From assembly GCA_035373625.1 (NCBI GenBank), contig DAOSNS010000008.1:62001-126000 (forward strand): DNA of 64,000 nucleotides, given 5' to 3'. Shown here one piece after another: positions 27,512 to 35,712 of the stretch. Source of the DNA: DSWT01 sp035373625 (lineage in GTDB: Bacteria > Chloroflexota > Anaerolineae > B4-G1 > SLSP01). A program made the translations under genes and the position numbers. Position 1 is the first letter of the stretch; each line of letters begins with the position of its first letter. The notes beneath the pieces were generated by a model that saw only the letters and a list, made by a program, of their open reading frames with translations, ran no database searches and was not told where the DNA came from.

Positions 27512-28645
27512 CTAGGGGGTTGTCAATACCGCTTTTTGCCAGTCAAGATACTCACACCGTTGCGTTTTCTGTTCCGATAGCCAGGCAGTATAGTTCTGCT
27601 CGCGGTTTTGCGCAAGCAGTGATTCGCTCAACGGGCGTTCTTCATGGCCACTGACATAGATGACATAGTATCGTCCATCAGAGCCTAACGTCGGTTCTGC
27701 CGCTTTCCCTATCGGTGTGTTGAAAGCCACCTGCTCCAGAGTTGGCCCCAATTGCCCGCCAATGTAGCCGGCCGGCAACCAGGGGAAATCGTAAGCCGCT
27801 GTATCGGTGCTGTCATCATTGTTCAGCTCTTCGACCAGCGCTTTCACGTCCTCCCCGTTGTTGATACGTTCTTGCAATGCCCGCCCATCTTCTTCACTTT
27901 TGAGCATGAAGAAAGTGACTTCGACCTGATCGGCAGTCTGCTCAATGTCTGCACCGAGGACCGCTTTGAGTTGCTCTTTGAGCAAATTGGTTTCGACCAT
28001 GGTGCGGTAGGCTTCTTCGGAGAGCTTGCTCTCCCCAAGGATGTCCTCGCGGAACTTTTGGTAGAGCGAGTCAAAGCTCTCTTGTGGTGTCGCAGTAGCT
28101 GTTGTTGTCTCCGTGGCTGTAATCGTGCGATCGTAGCCCAACATTTGTTCGATGCTCAGGTTGACTTCATCCTGGCTGACGGTCAAGCCTCGAGCCTGTG
28201 CCTCTTTTTGCACCAGCCGTTCCTCGACCATGCTGTCCAGCACTTGTTTGGCAACTGCAGAGGCCATCGTTTCCGAAAGTTGCGTTTCCAGATTGCTAAT
28301 CGTGGTTTGTATTTGCTGGGAAAGACTCTGCATGGCCTCGTCGTTGGGATCAATTTGAAGCAGATAGTTTTGGTATGCCTGTAACTGATTACGCATCAAC
28401 AAACGCTCGTAGTACAGGCGACTTTGAAATTCTTTGGTGGTAATGGCGACGCCGTCAACCTTCGCCACGGGTTTGCCGGGTTTGATGACCAGTTCCATAA
28501 GCAGGCCATATCCCAGGACCAGGACGATGAGCGCAACCACGCCAATCGCCGACCCTATCAGGATCCGATTCAGCCGCTTCTCTTTTTCCCGGCGTGCAAG
28601 TTGTCTGCGGTTTAATTCTTTGGGGAGCTTTTGTTGCTTAGCCAT
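27512..28645 (-). CDS. Membrane-anchored parvulin-type peptidyl-prolyl isomerase (PrsA/SurA-like)
   Basis: The product has 377 residues. A positively charged N-terminus (KEKRLNRI) is followed by a single transmembrane helix at about 27-52, then a SurA-N-like helical region (VAKVDGVAITTKEFQSRL) and a coiled segment. The C-terminal third (about 245-365) carries the rotamase domain with EVTFFMLKSEEDGRAL, PWLPAGYIGGQLGP and YVIYVSGHEERPL. It should help fold exported proteins outside the membrane. The start ATG follows TTGGAGAATCC. It lies downstream of rpsR with a strong hairpin between. Confidence 0.85.
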   Translation of the reverse strand: MAKQQKLPKELNRRQLARREKEKRLNRILIGSAIGVVALIVLVLGYGLLMELVIKPGKPVAKVDGVAITTKEFQSRLYYERLLMRNQLQAYQNYLLQIDPNDEAMQSLSQQIQTTISNLETQLSETMASAVAKQVLDSMVEERLVQKEAQARGLTVSQDEVNLSIEQMLGYDRTITATETTTATATPQESFDSLYQKFREDILGESKLSEEAYRTMVETNLLKEQLKAVLGADIEQTADQVEVTFFMLKSEEDGRALQERINNGEDVKALVEELNNDDSTDTAAYDFPWLPAGYIGGQLGPTLEQVAFNTPIGKAAEPTLGSDGRYYVIYVSGHEERPLSESLLAQNREQNYTAWLSEQKTQRCEYLDWQKAVLTTP

Positions 28646-28664
28646 AGTGGATTCTCCAACAATC

Positions 28665-28691
28665 GCCGGGCATAGGATCCCTATGCCCGGC
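28665..28691 (-). terminator. Strong hairpin after rpsR
   Basis: GCCGGGCATAGG, loop ATC, CCTATGCCCGGC is a 12-bp perfect stem 18 bp past the rpsR stop and 20 bp before the isomerase start. It lacks a good U-tract, so it is probably a partial terminator or stability element. Confidence 0.6.
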
Positions 28692-28709
28692 CGATGATAG
28701 AATTGATGC

Positions 28710-28964
28710 TCATCTTTGAATTTCTGCTACAAAGGGCAGCAACGCCATGTGACGGGCGCGTTTGATTGCGACGGCCAGTTGCCGCTGATGCTTGGCGCAT
28801 ACGCCTGTCTGGCGACGCGGGCGGATCTTGCCACGGTCGCTGATAAAGCGGCGCAAGAAGTCGGCGTCTTTGTAGTCAATCGTTAAGCTCTTTTCGTTGC
28901 AAAAGTAACAAACTTTTCGGCGTGGCACAAAATGCCGTCCACGACGCTGTTTAAAATCGCTCAC
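28710..28964 (-). CDS. rpsR: 30S ribosomal protein S18
   Basis: The product has 84 residues. It has the S18 core YKDADFLRRFISDRGKI, RRQTGVCAKHQRQLAVAI and KRARHMALLPF. The N-terminal RRKVCYFCNEK and VCAKH give a zinc-binding set (three Cys and a His), so it is of the C+ type. It binds next to S6 on the 30S platform. It follows ssb in the usual rpsF-ssb-rpsR order, with a repeat-rich gap of about 145 bp. Confidence 0.97.
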   Translation of the reverse strand: MSDFKQRRGRHFVPRRKVCYFCNEKSLTIDYKDADFLRRFISDRGKIRPRRQTGVCAKHQRQLAVAIKRARHMALLPFVAEIQR

Positions 28965-28977
28965 GGTTTATCTCCTT

Positions 28978-29040
28978 GAGAATAGTGATTAGGGATTGAG
29001 GAGGGGGGATTAGGATATTGTCCAATCGCTAGTCCCGAAT
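28978..29040. repeat. Intergenic repeat shared with 46280-46345
   Basis: GAGAATAGTGATTAGGGAT is identical to a stretch starting at 46281. Both then run on as G-rich followed by C-rich 7-bp-like units. It fills the ssb-rpsR gap. Confidence 0.6.
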
Positions 29041-29108
29041 CTCCTCCTGAAAAGTTGAAAATTCGTTTGATCTGTTGACAAAAAGACCGCTGGTTGATGC
29101 GAAGTCCC

Positions 29109-29519
29109 TTAATCCAAAAGGTTTGGATGATCCAGTTCTTCGTCTGCGAAGAACTCTGTTTCCTCTTCGACTTCGGATGAACCCTCGTATCCGTCCAGGA
29201 AAATCAATTCCTGGGCCACCAGTTCGGTACGGTAATGCCGCTCGCCATCTGGCCCATCCCAACAGCGCGTTTGCAATCGCCCCTCGACGTAGACCTGCGA
29301 ACCTTTGTGGAGCCGTTTTTTACACAGCTCTGCCAATCCTCCCCAGGTCACGACATGGAACCACTCGCTCTCTTCCTGGCGTTCGCCATCGTTGTTCGTC
29401 CAGCCGCGTGTTGTCACCACGCTAAAGGATGCCACCGGGCGACCGCCGGAGGTGAAACGCATTTCCGGTTCACGGCCCAGGCGACCGATAATCATTACTT
29501 TGTTGAGTCCGCGTGCCAT
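29109..29519 (-). CDS. ssb: Single-stranded DNA-binding protein
   Basis: The product has 136 residues. The OB fold begins GLNKVMIIGRLGREPEMR and includes SFSVVTTR, ESEWFHVVTWGGLAELC, KGSQVYVEGRLQTR and ELVAQELIFLD. The tail is short and acidic and ends DHPNLLD rather than the usual DDDIPF tip, so partner binding may differ. It protects single-stranded DNA in replication and repair. It lies between rpsF and rpsR, 25 bp after rpsF. Confidence 0.95.
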   Translation of the reverse strand: MARGLNKVMIIGRLGREPEMRFTSGGRPVASFSVVTTRGWTNNDGERQEESEWFHVVTWGGLAELCKKRLHKGSQVYVEGRLQTRCWDGPDGERHYRTELVAQELIFLDGYEGSSEVEEETEFFADEELDHPNLLD

Positions 29520-29543
29520 CAGATTCTCTTATAATGAGACTAC

Positions 29544-29954
29544 TTAATCTTCTTCGTCGTCTTCGTCCAGGATGTCCTCGTTTATGTCCTCGTCGAATAC
29601 TGGGATTGCTTCAAGGCGTGGGCTGCGCTCGGGTCTTTCAGGGGGGAACTCTCCTTCGATACGGACGATCATCTCACGCAAGACGCCTTCAGCGAGGATG
29701 AGATTGCGGCGGAAATCGGCCACTCTCTCCGGCAGCATGGAAAAATTCACCAGGTAATACTGCCCTTCCTTCTGACCTTTGATCGCGTAGGCAAGCCGAC
29801 GTAACCCCCAGTTTTTGAAGGTGACGATATCGCTGCCTGCCTGTTCGAGGTATCCGCGCACCCGCGCCAGGAGACTCTCTTTGTCTTCCTCGCTGAGCGT
29901 CGGATTGATGATGAACAACAGTTCGTAATTTTGCTTACTCGTTTGTTTAGCCAA
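29544..29954 (-). CDS. rpsF: 30S ribosomal protein S6
   Basis: The product has 136 residues from TTG at 29954, nine bases after AGGAGGT. The S6 fold is shown by YELLFIINPTLSEEDKESLL, WGLRRLAYAIKGQKEGQYYL and NLILAEGVLREMIVRI. The C-terminus is extended by a very acidic tail (EDINEDILDEDDEED). It pairs with S18 in the 30S subunit. It is the first gene of the rpsF-ssb-rpsR operon, with a promoter candidate about 80 bp upstream, just beyond the 3' end of rnpB. Confidence 0.97.
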   Translation of the reverse strand: MAKQTSKQNYELLFIINPTLSEEDKESLLARVRGYLEQAGSDIVTFKNWGLRRLAYAIKGQKEGQYYLVNFSMLPERVADFRRNLILAEGVLREMIVRIEGEFPPERPERSPRLEAIPVFDEDINEDILDEDDEED

Positions 29955-30033
29955 GACGGATTGACCTCCTTTCTATGGGATTACTCATGGTCTGACGCCA
30001 CGAGCAGAAAGTCCGTCCACATGCACAGGGGGT

Positions 30034-30061
30034 ATCTTACCACAAAACGGCAGTTTGGCAA
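30034..30061 (-). promoter_or_regulatory. Candidate promoter of the rpsF operon
   Basis: On the minus strand TTGCCA (30061-30056), a 16-bp spacer and TAAGAT (30039-30034). It gives a leader of about 70 nt before rpsF. Confidence 0.5.
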
Positions 30062-30068
30062 CCGGGGT

Positions 30069-30460
30069 GAGCTTGAGTCGGTCTATAAGCCGGATTCTGT
30101 CGTCGGCAGTCATCTATCTGGGACGCGGGTTGCCCCACGCCTCTAGCAGCCTACCCGGAGGTTGTCCCCGAAGGGAAGAGAGCGGGCCGCCCCCCGACCC
30201 TGTGGGCCTTCCCTCCTGCTTGGCCTTGCTCCCGGCGGGGGTTGCCTGGCCGCGCCGGTTGCCCGGCGCGCCGGTGGTCTCTTACACCACCTTTTCACCC
30301 TTACCCGGTCTGACGACCTGCGGCGGTCTGTTTCTGTGGCCCTGTCCCCGAGTCACCTCGCCCGGGCGTTACCCGGCGCCGTGCCCTGTGGAGTCCGGAC
30401 TTTCCTCACCCCGGCAACGCGAAGCGTCCCGGAGCGCGACTGCCTGACCAACTCAAGCTC
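30069..30460 (-). ncRNA. rnpB: RNase P RNA, bacterial type A
   Basis: On the minus strand the RNA begins GAGCTTGAGTTGGTCAGGCA, and its end pairs with the start through GACTCAAGCTC (P1). Conserved regions are GAGGAAAGTCCGGACTCC (CR I), GGTAAGGGTGAAAAGGTG (CR II/III) and the 3' block AGATAGATGACTGCC with GACAGAATCCGGCTTATAG (CR IV/V). The length of 392 nt is normal. It is the catalytic RNA that trims the 5' ends of tRNA precursors. It lies between rpsF and a metallophosphoesterase, in the same orientation. Confidence 0.97.
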
Positions 30461-30466
30461 ATTCCC

Positions 30467-30494
30467 AGCATACTACGATTCGTCGTTCCGTCAA
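30467..30494 (-). promoter_or_regulatory. rnpB promoter
   Basis: On the minus strand TTGACG (30494-30489), a 16-bp spacer and TATGCT (30472-30467). The transcript start seven bases on coincides with the predicted RNA 5' end at 30460. The -35 box overlaps the stop codon of the upstream gene. Confidence 0.7.
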
Positions 30495-31681
30495 TGGGAC
30501 CTGGGCTTGAACGTCCACAGGCCGATCTCCGGTGGCGCGAGAAACCGTGCGCGCGGTGCCCCTAGCCCTTCCATCCCCAACCCGCGACTGACGTAAAGGG
30601 TGCATGCCCCATTTCGGTAAAGGCCCATTTCATAACGCTTCCCAAAACGCGAGCTGGTTGCTACCGCGCCGTAGAGGGGCAGGCGGATTTGCCCACCATG
30701 CGTATGTCCACACAGGTACAGGTGCACGCCGGCTTCGGTGGCTACGGGCATAAGGTCCGGGGTGTGATAGAGCAGCAGGGTGAAGGCATTATCGGTTGCC
30801 GGGTCTGTCAACCGCTTCAATGCCGCCGTATCACGGTCTATGTCGTAGGTGGTGCGCACGCCGAGAAGCCGGATCGTGTTGTCGCCGTGATGGATGGTCA
30901 CGGCTTGATCGTTGAGCCAGTGGATGTCCAGGTCGGCGAAGATCCCCGGCACGATGCCTTCGACATCCACAACGGGACTGCCGGTGACAGCGTAGACGCC
31001 GAGCGGCGCGTGAAGCTGCGCCAGCAGGTTTCGCGCGCCTTCTTGGGCTGCTGGATCGTACACCGAGGATAGGTTAAGGTAATCGCCGGTGAGTAAAATG
31101 AGGTCGGGGCGCAGCCTGGCCACTTGCGCCAACAGGGCATGTTCCCGAGGCGAGTAGCCCTCGAAGTGCAGGTCGGAGATGTGCAAGACCCGGAGCGGTG
31201 GGGCCTCTTTCCAGTGCGGCGGATGGTAATGGATGTGTGTGAGGGTGAGGCGGAATGGCTCGATCCAGGTCGCGTGAATTGCGGCGGCGCTCATCAACGC
31301 CTGAATGGCCGCGACGAGGGCCAGCCCCGTCGTCGTCGGCACAAGCCACGCGCCTATCCATAAGAGCGCCACACGCACCAGCGTCAACGCCAGCAGCGAC
31401 GGTGTGACCGGTCCCCACGAGCGTCGCCTCACCGGCAGCAGGGCCAACATTGCCCAATCTACGGCCAGAAAAAACACGCTTACCAGGGTTGCCGGCAGTT
31501 GCAGGGAACGCCAGGGCCATCCGGCGATGGCCACCAGCGCGATCCAGGCCGGCAACAAGCTCAACGGTTGGATGCGCCCCAGCAGGCCGCTAAAAATCAA
31601 CGCCCGGTGAACCCAGGAGCTGTGTCCATCGGCGCGGTCGGAGGGAATTTGGGATAAAGGCGGGAAATTGGATGGTGTCAT
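30491..31681 (-). CDS. Membrane metallophosphoesterase with altered GNH motif
   Basis: The start is ATG at 31681, overlapping the HypE-like gene's stop; the product has 396 residues. About four N-terminal helices (residues 25-145) are followed by a calcineurin-like domain: VLHISDLHFEG (DxH), LILLTGDYLN (GD), LLYHTPDLMP (His) and YLCGHTHGGQIRLPLY (GHxH). Where GNH[D/E] is expected, the protein has VTGSPVVD, so the metal-bridging Asn and the catalytic His are replaced. YkuE-like relatives remove phosphate from lipids or sugars at the membrane. This one may be altered in mechanism or be a separate subfamily. Confidence 0.8.
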   Translation of the reverse strand: MTPSNFPPLSQIPSDRADGHSSWVHRALIFSGLLGRIQPLSLLPAWIALVAIAGWPWRSLQLPATLVSVFFLAVDWAMLALLPVRRRSWGPVTPSLLALTLVRVALLWIGAWLVPTTTGLALVAAIQALMSAAAIHATWIEPFRLTLTHIHYHPPHWKEAPPLRVLHISDLHFEGYSPREHALLAQVARLRPDLILLTGDYLNLSSVYDPAAQEGARNLLAQLHAPLGVYAVTGSPVVDVEGIVPGIFADLDIHWLNDQAVTIHHGDNTIRLLGVRTTYDIDRDTAALKRLTDPATDNAFTLLLYHTPDLMPVATEAGVHLYLCGHTHGGQIRLPLYGAVATSSRFGKRYEMGLYRNGACTLYVSRGLGMEGLGAPRARFLAPPEIGLWTFKPRSH

Positions 31682-32748
31682 AGGTCCTCGAATAAGCGTG
31701 CGATTTCGTCGCGTGGAAACGTGGGAAGAGGATACGCGGCGTGTCCATCGCGCACGATGACCCCCGGTTCCTCCCGGATAACACCGATGACGACGGCAGG
31801 GATGCCGGCCGCGCGGAGAGCCTTCACGATGCGCGGCGCGCTGTGGTCGGCGACGGCCGCCAGCAGGGACCCGGACGCGATGAGGCCGAGAGGATCCAGC
31901 CCCAGAGCCGCACACAGCAGGCGCGTCTCCGGGTAGATGGGGAAGGTTGCAGCGTCCAATACCGCACCCACGCCGGCAGCCTCGGTTAGCTCGTGGATGC
32001 CGGTGGCGATGCCGCCCTCCGTGGGGTCGTGCATGGCATGGACTTCACCGGCGGCTACGACGATGGCCGCATCGCGCACTACGCTGATCCCTGGATTGTG
32101 CAAGAACCGCGCGGCGCGTTCCAGAACCGCCGGAGTGACTTTGTCCTGCAAGCGATCGGCGGCTTCACGTGCCAGAATTGCCGTGCCTTCCACGCAGATG
32201 CCTTTGGTGAGGATGAGGGCGTCGCCGGGCCGTGCGCCATCTGAGCGTACCAGACGCTCCGGCGCCACCTCACCGAACATCGCGCCAACGACGATGGGCC
32301 GATCCAGACCGTGCGTGATTTCTGTATGCCCACCGACAACGCTCACGCCGATCTCATGGCCTGCCGTATGCAGTTGCGTGAAGATGCGCTCCACCAGGGC
32401 GTGATTGGTCTTGCCTTCAGGCAACAACAGCGTGGCAATGAACCAACGCGGCTGCGCACCCAGGCAGGCCACGTCGTTGGCGTTGACGTTCATCACGTAC
32501 CAGCCGATCTCATCGGTGGCGAAGGTGATAGGGTCGCTTTTGGCGATGAGATAACGGTCCCCAAAATCAATGACGGCCGCGTCGCGCCCCAGCCCCGGCC
32601 CGAAGATCACCCGTGGGTCCGGTTCGCCGAGCGGGCGGCGCAGTAACTCGACGAGATCGGCCTGAGGAAGTTTGCCAAGTGGATAGATTGAAGTCTTCTG
32701 TTGTTGAGATGTCATGATTATTCTTGAGCCGGAAATTGGGCTATTCAC
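31678..32748 (-). CDS. AIR synthase-related protein (HypE/PurM-like)
   Basis: The product has 356 residues from GTG at 32748, or 345 from ATG at 32715; neither has a strong ribosome site. The two-domain PurM fold shows GRDAAVIDFGDRYLIAKSDP, NVNANDVACLGAQPRWF, VVGGHTEIT, GDALILTKGICVEGTAIL and HDPTEGGIATGIHEL. It is closest to HypE-type ATP-dependent enzymes. HypE itself ends in a conserved Cys for cyanide transfer; here the end is EIARLFEDL with no Cys, and no hyp genes are nearby. It is therefore probably not a hydrogenase maturase. The substrate is unknown. Confidence 0.8.
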   Translation of the reverse strand: MNSPISGSRIIMTSQQQKTSIYPLGKLPQADLVELLRRPLGEPDPRVIFGPGLGRDAAVIDFGDRYLIAKSDPITFATDEIGWYVMNVNANDVACLGAQPRWFIATLLLPEGKTNHALVERIFTQLHTAGHEIGVSVVGGHTEITHGLDRPIVVGAMFGEVAPERLVRSDGARPGDALILTKGICVEGTAILAREAADRLQDKVTPAVLERAARFLHNPGISVVRDAAIVVAAGEVHAMHDPTEGGIATGIHELTEAAGVGAVLDAATFPIYPETRLLCAALGLDPLGLIASGSLLAAVADHSAPRIVKALRAAGIPAVVIGVIREEPGVIVRDGHAAYPLPTFPRDEIARLFEDL

Positions 32749-34018
32749 CTACCAGGATGGCGATTTCATCCACTGCCGCGCCGTAGGTGTGCCCGGAAGC
32801 ATAAATATCCACCCGCTGGATGCTGACCGGTTCGATGCCCTTCTCGTGGAGTAGGGGCAGCAGGTTGGGGGATTCGTAGCTGTGCCATACGCCGGGCTGG
32901 GCCACTTTGATATGCACGGCTTGCCATTCGCAGCTCTGGCAAAACGGTTTGTCGGTACCTTCGATGGCGTAGAAGCCCTGCAACCATTCTCGCACCGCGC
33001 CGCTCTGATCGGTAAATTTGATGCGGATCATAACAGGACATTCGGTGCCCAACGAGCCGCAGCTACTGAGAGTTTGAGCATCTACACGCAGGCGCGCGCG
33101 CACGCGCAACGATTTGATCCCGCGAATGTCCTGGTTGATTTCCTGGGTGACGCCGGTCTCCGAAAATCCCTGTCCCACCCGTTCAAGCAAGATGATGTGA
33201 CGGTTGTCGCCCAACATCGTCTGGCGTACTGCTCCGCTGTCTTCATTGGCGAAGGCGGTACGTCCAAAGATTTTCCAGGTGCCTTCAAGCGGTTGTTCAA
33301 AGTTGCCGTTGCGGTTGCGGAGGATATCGCGTTCGCCGGTATAGATTTCCTTCAAGCCGGCAGCGGTCAACTCTGCGCGTTGCAACTCGGTCAGTATGAA
33401 CTTCTCACCGGTTGCCGGGTTAGGAACGGAGGCCTGCCCACTGCTGACCGCGAACTCGGTTTGCTCGCTTTCGACAACGACCCGATAAATGCCCTGTCCC
33501 ATTTCGGCAGTGCCGTGCGGGGTTTCGACGCGCAGGAGGGTATCACGGGTGTTGCCTTCGATGGAGATCTGTATGTTGGCCCCGCGACGGATGCGTAATG
33601 TGATCTTGTGTGGCAGCCGACTGAGAGCAAAGCGCGGAGTTCGGGCGTCCATGACGAGAGCTTCGGTATCGCCGTAGCACTGTACGGTGACGATCGGCGC
33701 CGTGGTTGTGTCTCCTGTGGCGTTATCGGGATGATAGAAAAGCAGCCACGCTTCGGCATTTTCGGTGAGTTTGAGGGTGCTATCGGCCATCACCTCGGTA
33801 TTTTCGCCGAGGTTGAGCAGGATGGCCGGGCCGTTTTGGGCCGGTTGCAGGGAAACCACCCCGTCCCGTGGTTGAACGACGATCTTCAGGGGACGGGTGA
33901 CGTTCAACAACAGCCAGCGTGCGCCGAGGGGCACACCGATCGCCAGTCCCAGACAGATGACAAAGGAGGTCAGGAGGATGATCCAGGCGAGGGTTTGGAG
34001 CTTTTTGAATTTGTTCAT
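32741..34018 (-). CDS. Membrane-anchored FecR-like protein
   Basis: The product has 425 residues with one N-terminal transmembrane helix at about 8-32. The next 190 residues are beta-rich and resemble a FecR/OmpA-like periplasmic sensor region (LLNLGENTEVMADST, LRVETPHGTAEMGQGIYRVVV, EKFILTELQRAELTAAG). A second beta-sandwich follows from about 235 (NGNFEQPLEGTWKIFGR), like carbohydrate-binding modules, with four Cys in two pairs. No sigma or anti-sigma factor gene is next to it. It is probably a surface-exposed sensor or binding protein. The annotation rests on fold resemblance. Confidence 0.55.
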   Translation of the reverse strand: MNKFKKLQTLAWIILLTSFVICLGLAIGVPLGARWLLLNVTRPLKIVVQPRDGVVSLQPAQNGPAILLNLGENTEVMADSTLKLTENAEAWLLFYHPDNATGDTTTAPIVTVQCYGDTEALVMDARTPRFALSRLPHKITLRIRRGANIQISIEGNTRDTLLRVETPHGTAEMGQGIYRVVVESEQTEFAVSSGQASVPNPATGEKFILTELQRAELTAAGLKEIYTGERDILRNRNGNFEQPLEGTWKIFGRTAFANEDSGAVRQTMLGDNRHIILLERVGQGFSETGVTQEINQDIRGIKSLRVRARLRVDAQTLSSCGSLGTECPVMIRIKFTDQSGAVREWLQGFYAIEGTDKPFCQSCEWQAVHIKVAQPGVWHSYESPNLLPLLHEKGIEPVSIQRVDIYASGHTYGAAVDEIAILVGE

Positions 34019-34031
34019 GGTGTTGGGATGG

Positions 34032-34325
34032 CTACCAGCGGATATGGAAACCGCTAAATGTCTCTTTGGGGGCGTGCCAGCTTACATCGAGATGGCTGAC
34101 CAGACCGGAGCGGGGGCCGCTGTATACCTGACGTGTCAGACGTTCCAATGCGTCACGCGGACCTTCTGCCCAAATCTCGACGGTGCCGTCATCGCAATTG
34201 CGCACCCAACCCACCAGTCCCATTGCCAGCGCCCGCGTCTGCACGAAACTGCGGAACCCCACGCCCTGTACGTAGCCGTGGACGATGATATGCACGGCGG
34301 TTTTGGCATTGTCAATCTCAGTCAT
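34032..34325 (-). CDS. acyP: Acylphosphatase
   Basis: The start is ATG at 34325, nine bases after GGAGG; the longer GTG at 34340 would overlap that site. The product has 97 residues. The phosphate-binding loop is GYVQGVGFRSF with catalytic Arg25. The catalytic Asn43 lies in VRNCDDGTVEIWAEG. It hydrolyses acyl phosphates such as 1,3-bisphosphoglycerate or acetyl phosphate. It is 13 bp upstream of the FecR-like gene. Confidence 0.93.
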   Translation of the reverse strand: MTEIDNAKTAVHIIVHGYVQGVGFRSFVQTRALAMGLVGWVRNCDDGTVEIWAEGPRDALERLTRQVYSGPRSGLVSHLDVSWHAPKETFSGFHIRW

Positions 34326-34386
34326 TCTGTTTTCCTCCACGACCCTTATTCTATCCCAGTCACCTTATCTGGCAAATGCCCGTGCC

Positions 34387-34501
34387 AGGGCTATTACATT
34401 TGGCCGCTTCCGGCAACTGAATACGGCCTAAAGACGCCGCTTTAGCGGCACAACAGACAGCACGGCGGGACAAAGCAGAGTTTCCCAAATGTGATAGCCC
34501 T
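34387..34501. repeat. MITE-like inverted repeat element
   Basis: AGGGCTATTACATTTGG at 34387-34403 matches the reverse complement of 34485-34501 in 16 of 17 positions, and weaker similarity extends outward. The 80-bp centre has a small stem (GCCGCTTTAGCGGC). It lies in the 220-bp gap between divergent genes, which has no other gene. Confidence 0.55.
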
Positions 34502-34521
34502 AATGCCTGTGCTCCTTTGCT

Positions 34522-34549
34522 TTGTCATTCCCTCAAACCGGGCTATAAT
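34522..34549 (+). promoter_or_regulatory. Promoter giving a nearly leaderless mRNA
   Basis: TTGTCA (34522-34527), a 16-bp spacer and a perfect TATAAT (34544-34549). The ATG is only 11 bp downstream, leaving about 5 nt of leader and no ribosome site. Confidence 0.7.
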
Positions 34550-34560
34550 GAAAGCTGCTT

Positions 34561-35703
34561 ATGAACACAGAGAAGCGGCGTCTGGTCGCATTTAACGCGC
34601 ATTTGCTCACCGCTGCGGATTCGTACCGCAGCGCCGGCATTGCCGTATATGTGATGAATCTGCTGCGCCACCTGGCCGATGTTCCAGACGGTCTGGAGTA
34701 CCGGGTGCTCCTGGGGGACAAAGGACTGGCGGTAGAAAACTTCGATCTGCCGGTCATCTTTTCACGTGTGCCGACCACCCGGCCGGAGGTGCGCATCCTT
34801 TGGGAACAGGGCCGCTTGCCCTGGTTGCTGCGCCAGTTGGACGCCGATTTGCTCCATGCCCCGGCTTTCGTCGGGCCGTTGCTGTCGTCCTGCCCGCAGG
34901 TCATCACCGTACACGATTTAAGTTTCTTGCGCCATCCAAAGTTTTTTCGACGTGGCAATCGCCTGTATCTGCAAACGTTCACCGGCATCGCATGCCGCCG
35001 CGCCGCCGCCGTGATCGCCGTCTCGAATTTCACCGCCAGTGAGGTGCGTACGCTCCTGAGGGTGCCGGCGGAGCGTGTACACACGATCTATCACGGCGTT
35101 GACCCGCGTTTTCGTCCCCTTCCGCCGAAAGAGGTGGCAACCTTCCGCCGGGCGATGCAATTGCCCGAACGGTTTGTGCTCTACCTGGGCACATTGGAAC
35201 CGCGCAAGAATCTGCCGCAACTGGTGCGCGCCTTTGCTCGTTTGCGCGACCCTGACCTGCATCTGGTGCTGGCCGGCGGACGAGGCTGGCTTTATGAACA
35301 GGTCTACGCGGAGGTGGAGCGCCTGGGGTTGAGCGCGCGCGTTCACTTACCCGGCTTTGTGGCGGCCGAGGCGCAGGCGCTCTGGTATAATGCCGCCGAG
35401 GCTTTCGCCTACATTTCGCATTATGAAGGCTTCGGCTTGCCGGTCGTGGAAGCATTGGCCTGCGGGGTTCCGACTTTGGCCGCCGCACGCACATCGCTGC
35501 CCGAGGCTGCGGGGGATGGGGCCTTGCTGGTTGCGCCGGACGATGAAGCCGCGATTGCCGATGGGTTGCAGCGTTTGTTGACCGACACAGCCTTGCGTGA
35601 AGCGTTGCGTCAGCGCGGGCTGGCGCATGCAGCGCGCTTTTCATGGTCGGAGACGGCGCGCCAGACGGCGGCTCTGTATCGGCAAGTTCTAGCGACAAGC
35701 TGA
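34561..35703 (+). CDS. Glycosyltransferase family 4, mannosyltransferase-like
   Basis: The product has 380 residues. The GT-B layout shows an N-terminal GIAVYVMNLLRHL motif, HAPAFVGPLL, and VITVHDLSFLRHPKFF. The C-terminal half has VLYLGTLEPRKNLPQLVRAF, HLPGFV and the EX7E donor motif HYEGFGLPVVEALACG. It is of the WbaZ/MtfB type that uses GDP-mannose or UDP-sugars. It is followed after 9 bp by a polyprenyl sugar transferase, so the two form a second small glycan operon. Confidence 0.9.
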   Translation: MNTEKRRLVAFNAHLLTAADSYRSAGIAVYVMNLLRHLADVPDGLEYRVLLGDKGLAVENFDLPVIFSRVPTTRPEVRILWEQGRLPWLLRQLDADLLHAPAFVGPLLSSCPQVITVHDLSFLRHPKFFRRGNRLYLQTFTGIACRRAAAVIAVSNFTASEVRTLLRVPAERVHTIYHGVDPRFRPLPPKEVATFRRAMQLPERFVLYLGTLEPRKNLPQLVRAFARLRDPDLHLVLAGGRGWLYEQVYAEVERLGLSARVHLPGFVAAEAQALWYNAAEAFAYISHYEGFGLPVVEALACGVPTLAAARTSLPEAAGDGALLVAPDDEAAIADGLQRLLTDTALREALRQRGLAHAARFSWSETARQTAALYRQVLATS

Positions 35704-35712
35704 GAGGTGTGA

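Noticed and set aside
29975..30033. S6:S18-binding leader motif before rpsF
   Set aside because: The leader was read for the CCGAA-type bulge motif and none was found.
30055..30596. Protein-coding frames on + over 30055-30596
   Set aside because: They are translations of the complement of RNase P RNA and the end of the phosphoesterase gene.
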